A stretch of DNA of 15,156 bases from Cymbomonas tetramitiformis (taxonomy: Eukaryota; Chlorophyta; Pyramimonadophyceae; Pyramimonadales; Pyramimonadaceae), in contig LGRX02029020.1 of NCBI GenBank assembly GCA_001247695.2, positions 1 to 15,156 on the forward strand, in the 5' to 3' direction. The translations under genes were made by a program, and so were the position numbers. Positions 15,055-15,156 of the stretch are shown here, piece by piece; within the stretch, counting starts at the first letter, position 1, and the number at the start of each line of letters is the position of its first letter. Below the pieces are notes generated by a model, which saw nothing but the letters and a program-made list of their open reading frames with translations, was not told the DNA's origin and did no database searches.

Positions 15055-15156
15055 AGGGTTTCCCTCGGTAAAGCTCTTTTTGCGCATGACTTCTTTGTTG
15101 ACATGTGTCGAGATTGTGTGATATGGTGGTTGCTGCGGAAGTGACATTCCACCTCC
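15055..15156 (+). other. 3' flank or untranslated end of the retrotransposon
   Basis: The ~100 bases after the stop contain no frame of note, no poly(A) run and no simple tail repeat before the window ends. They could be the 3' untranslated region that the reverse transcriptase recognises, but no boundary is visible. Confidence 0.4.

Larger units (their letters stand above)
9050..15156 (+). mobile_element. Non-LTR (LINE-like) retrotransposon with RING, zinc fingers, RT and RLE nuclease, frameshifted
   Basis: Read through its frames, the plus strand gives one long protein whose last two thirds follow the order of R2-like elements: C2H2/C2HC fingers, reverse transcriptase, CCHC motif and restriction-like endonuclease. 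Upstream of that lie a RING-H2 finger, a possible Tudor-like domain and a duplicated low-complexity N-terminus. Such elements nick a target and reverse-transcribe their RNA directly onto it. Four frame changes (near 11850, 13113, 13757 and 14220) separate five reading frames, so this copy should not make the full protein unless some changes are assembly errors. The left boundary lies between the gag start (9030) and the first element-specific repeat (9100). The right end, with any 3' UTR tail, runs off or close to the window edge. Confidence 0.8.

Overview
The window looks like repeat-dense nuclear DNA of a eukaryote. I see no bacterial operons, no rRNA or standard tRNA gene, and no host gene that I can defend. 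Nearly everything recognisable is mobile-element or satellite DNA: an endonuclease-bearing non-LTR retrotransposon, a fragment of an LTR-type retrotransposon, the fossil of a second endonuclease-bearing element, a foldback DNA element and several tandem repeat families. The GC-rich retroelement coding next to AT-rich intergenic DNA, and the style of the reverse transcriptase and Gag proteins, would fit a green or streptophyte alga or another protist. I cannot fix the lineage from sequence alone.

Layout. 1-775 and 1193-1575 carry a satellite-like repeat of about 201 bp (67 codons). 2056-3530, minus strand, is a decayed GC-rich coding stretch; its 5' part (about 3190-3490) is the restriction-like endonuclease (RLE) end of a non-LTR retrotransposon. 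It is cut off on its 5' side by a 959-bp foldback element (3544-4502) whose inverted ends are each built from eight copies of a ~30-bp unit and whose core holds three palindromes at 151-bp spacing. 4503-5615 shows nothing recognisable. 5616-6510 holds two near-perfect palindromes of about 270 bp with a tRNA-like B box in their arms, and a 50-bp tandem repeat. 6690-7040 is a two-copy 172-bp repeat. 7041-7857 is empty apart from a TA microsatellite.

7858-9030, minus strand, is a frameshifted gag gene fragment with a zinc knuckle and no pol after it. Head to head with it, from about 9050-9100 to the right end of the window, lies the main feature on the plus strand: a non-LTR retrotransposon about 6 kb long. 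Read through its frames, the protein order is: duplicated low-complexity N-terminus, possible Tudor-like domain, RING-H2 finger, C2H2 finger, C2HC finger, reverse transcriptase (YLDD), CCHC motif, RLE nuclease (PD-x15-D). Four frame changes (near 11850, 13113, 13757 and 14220) break it. One is plainly a 7-bp tandem duplication inside the first catalytic motif of the reverse transcriptase.

The parts that best repay a second look are the RING-H2 (and possible Tudor-like) module upstream of an R2-like zinc finger/RT/RLE protein, the foldback element with tandem-repeat ends, and the paired tRNA-like palindromes.
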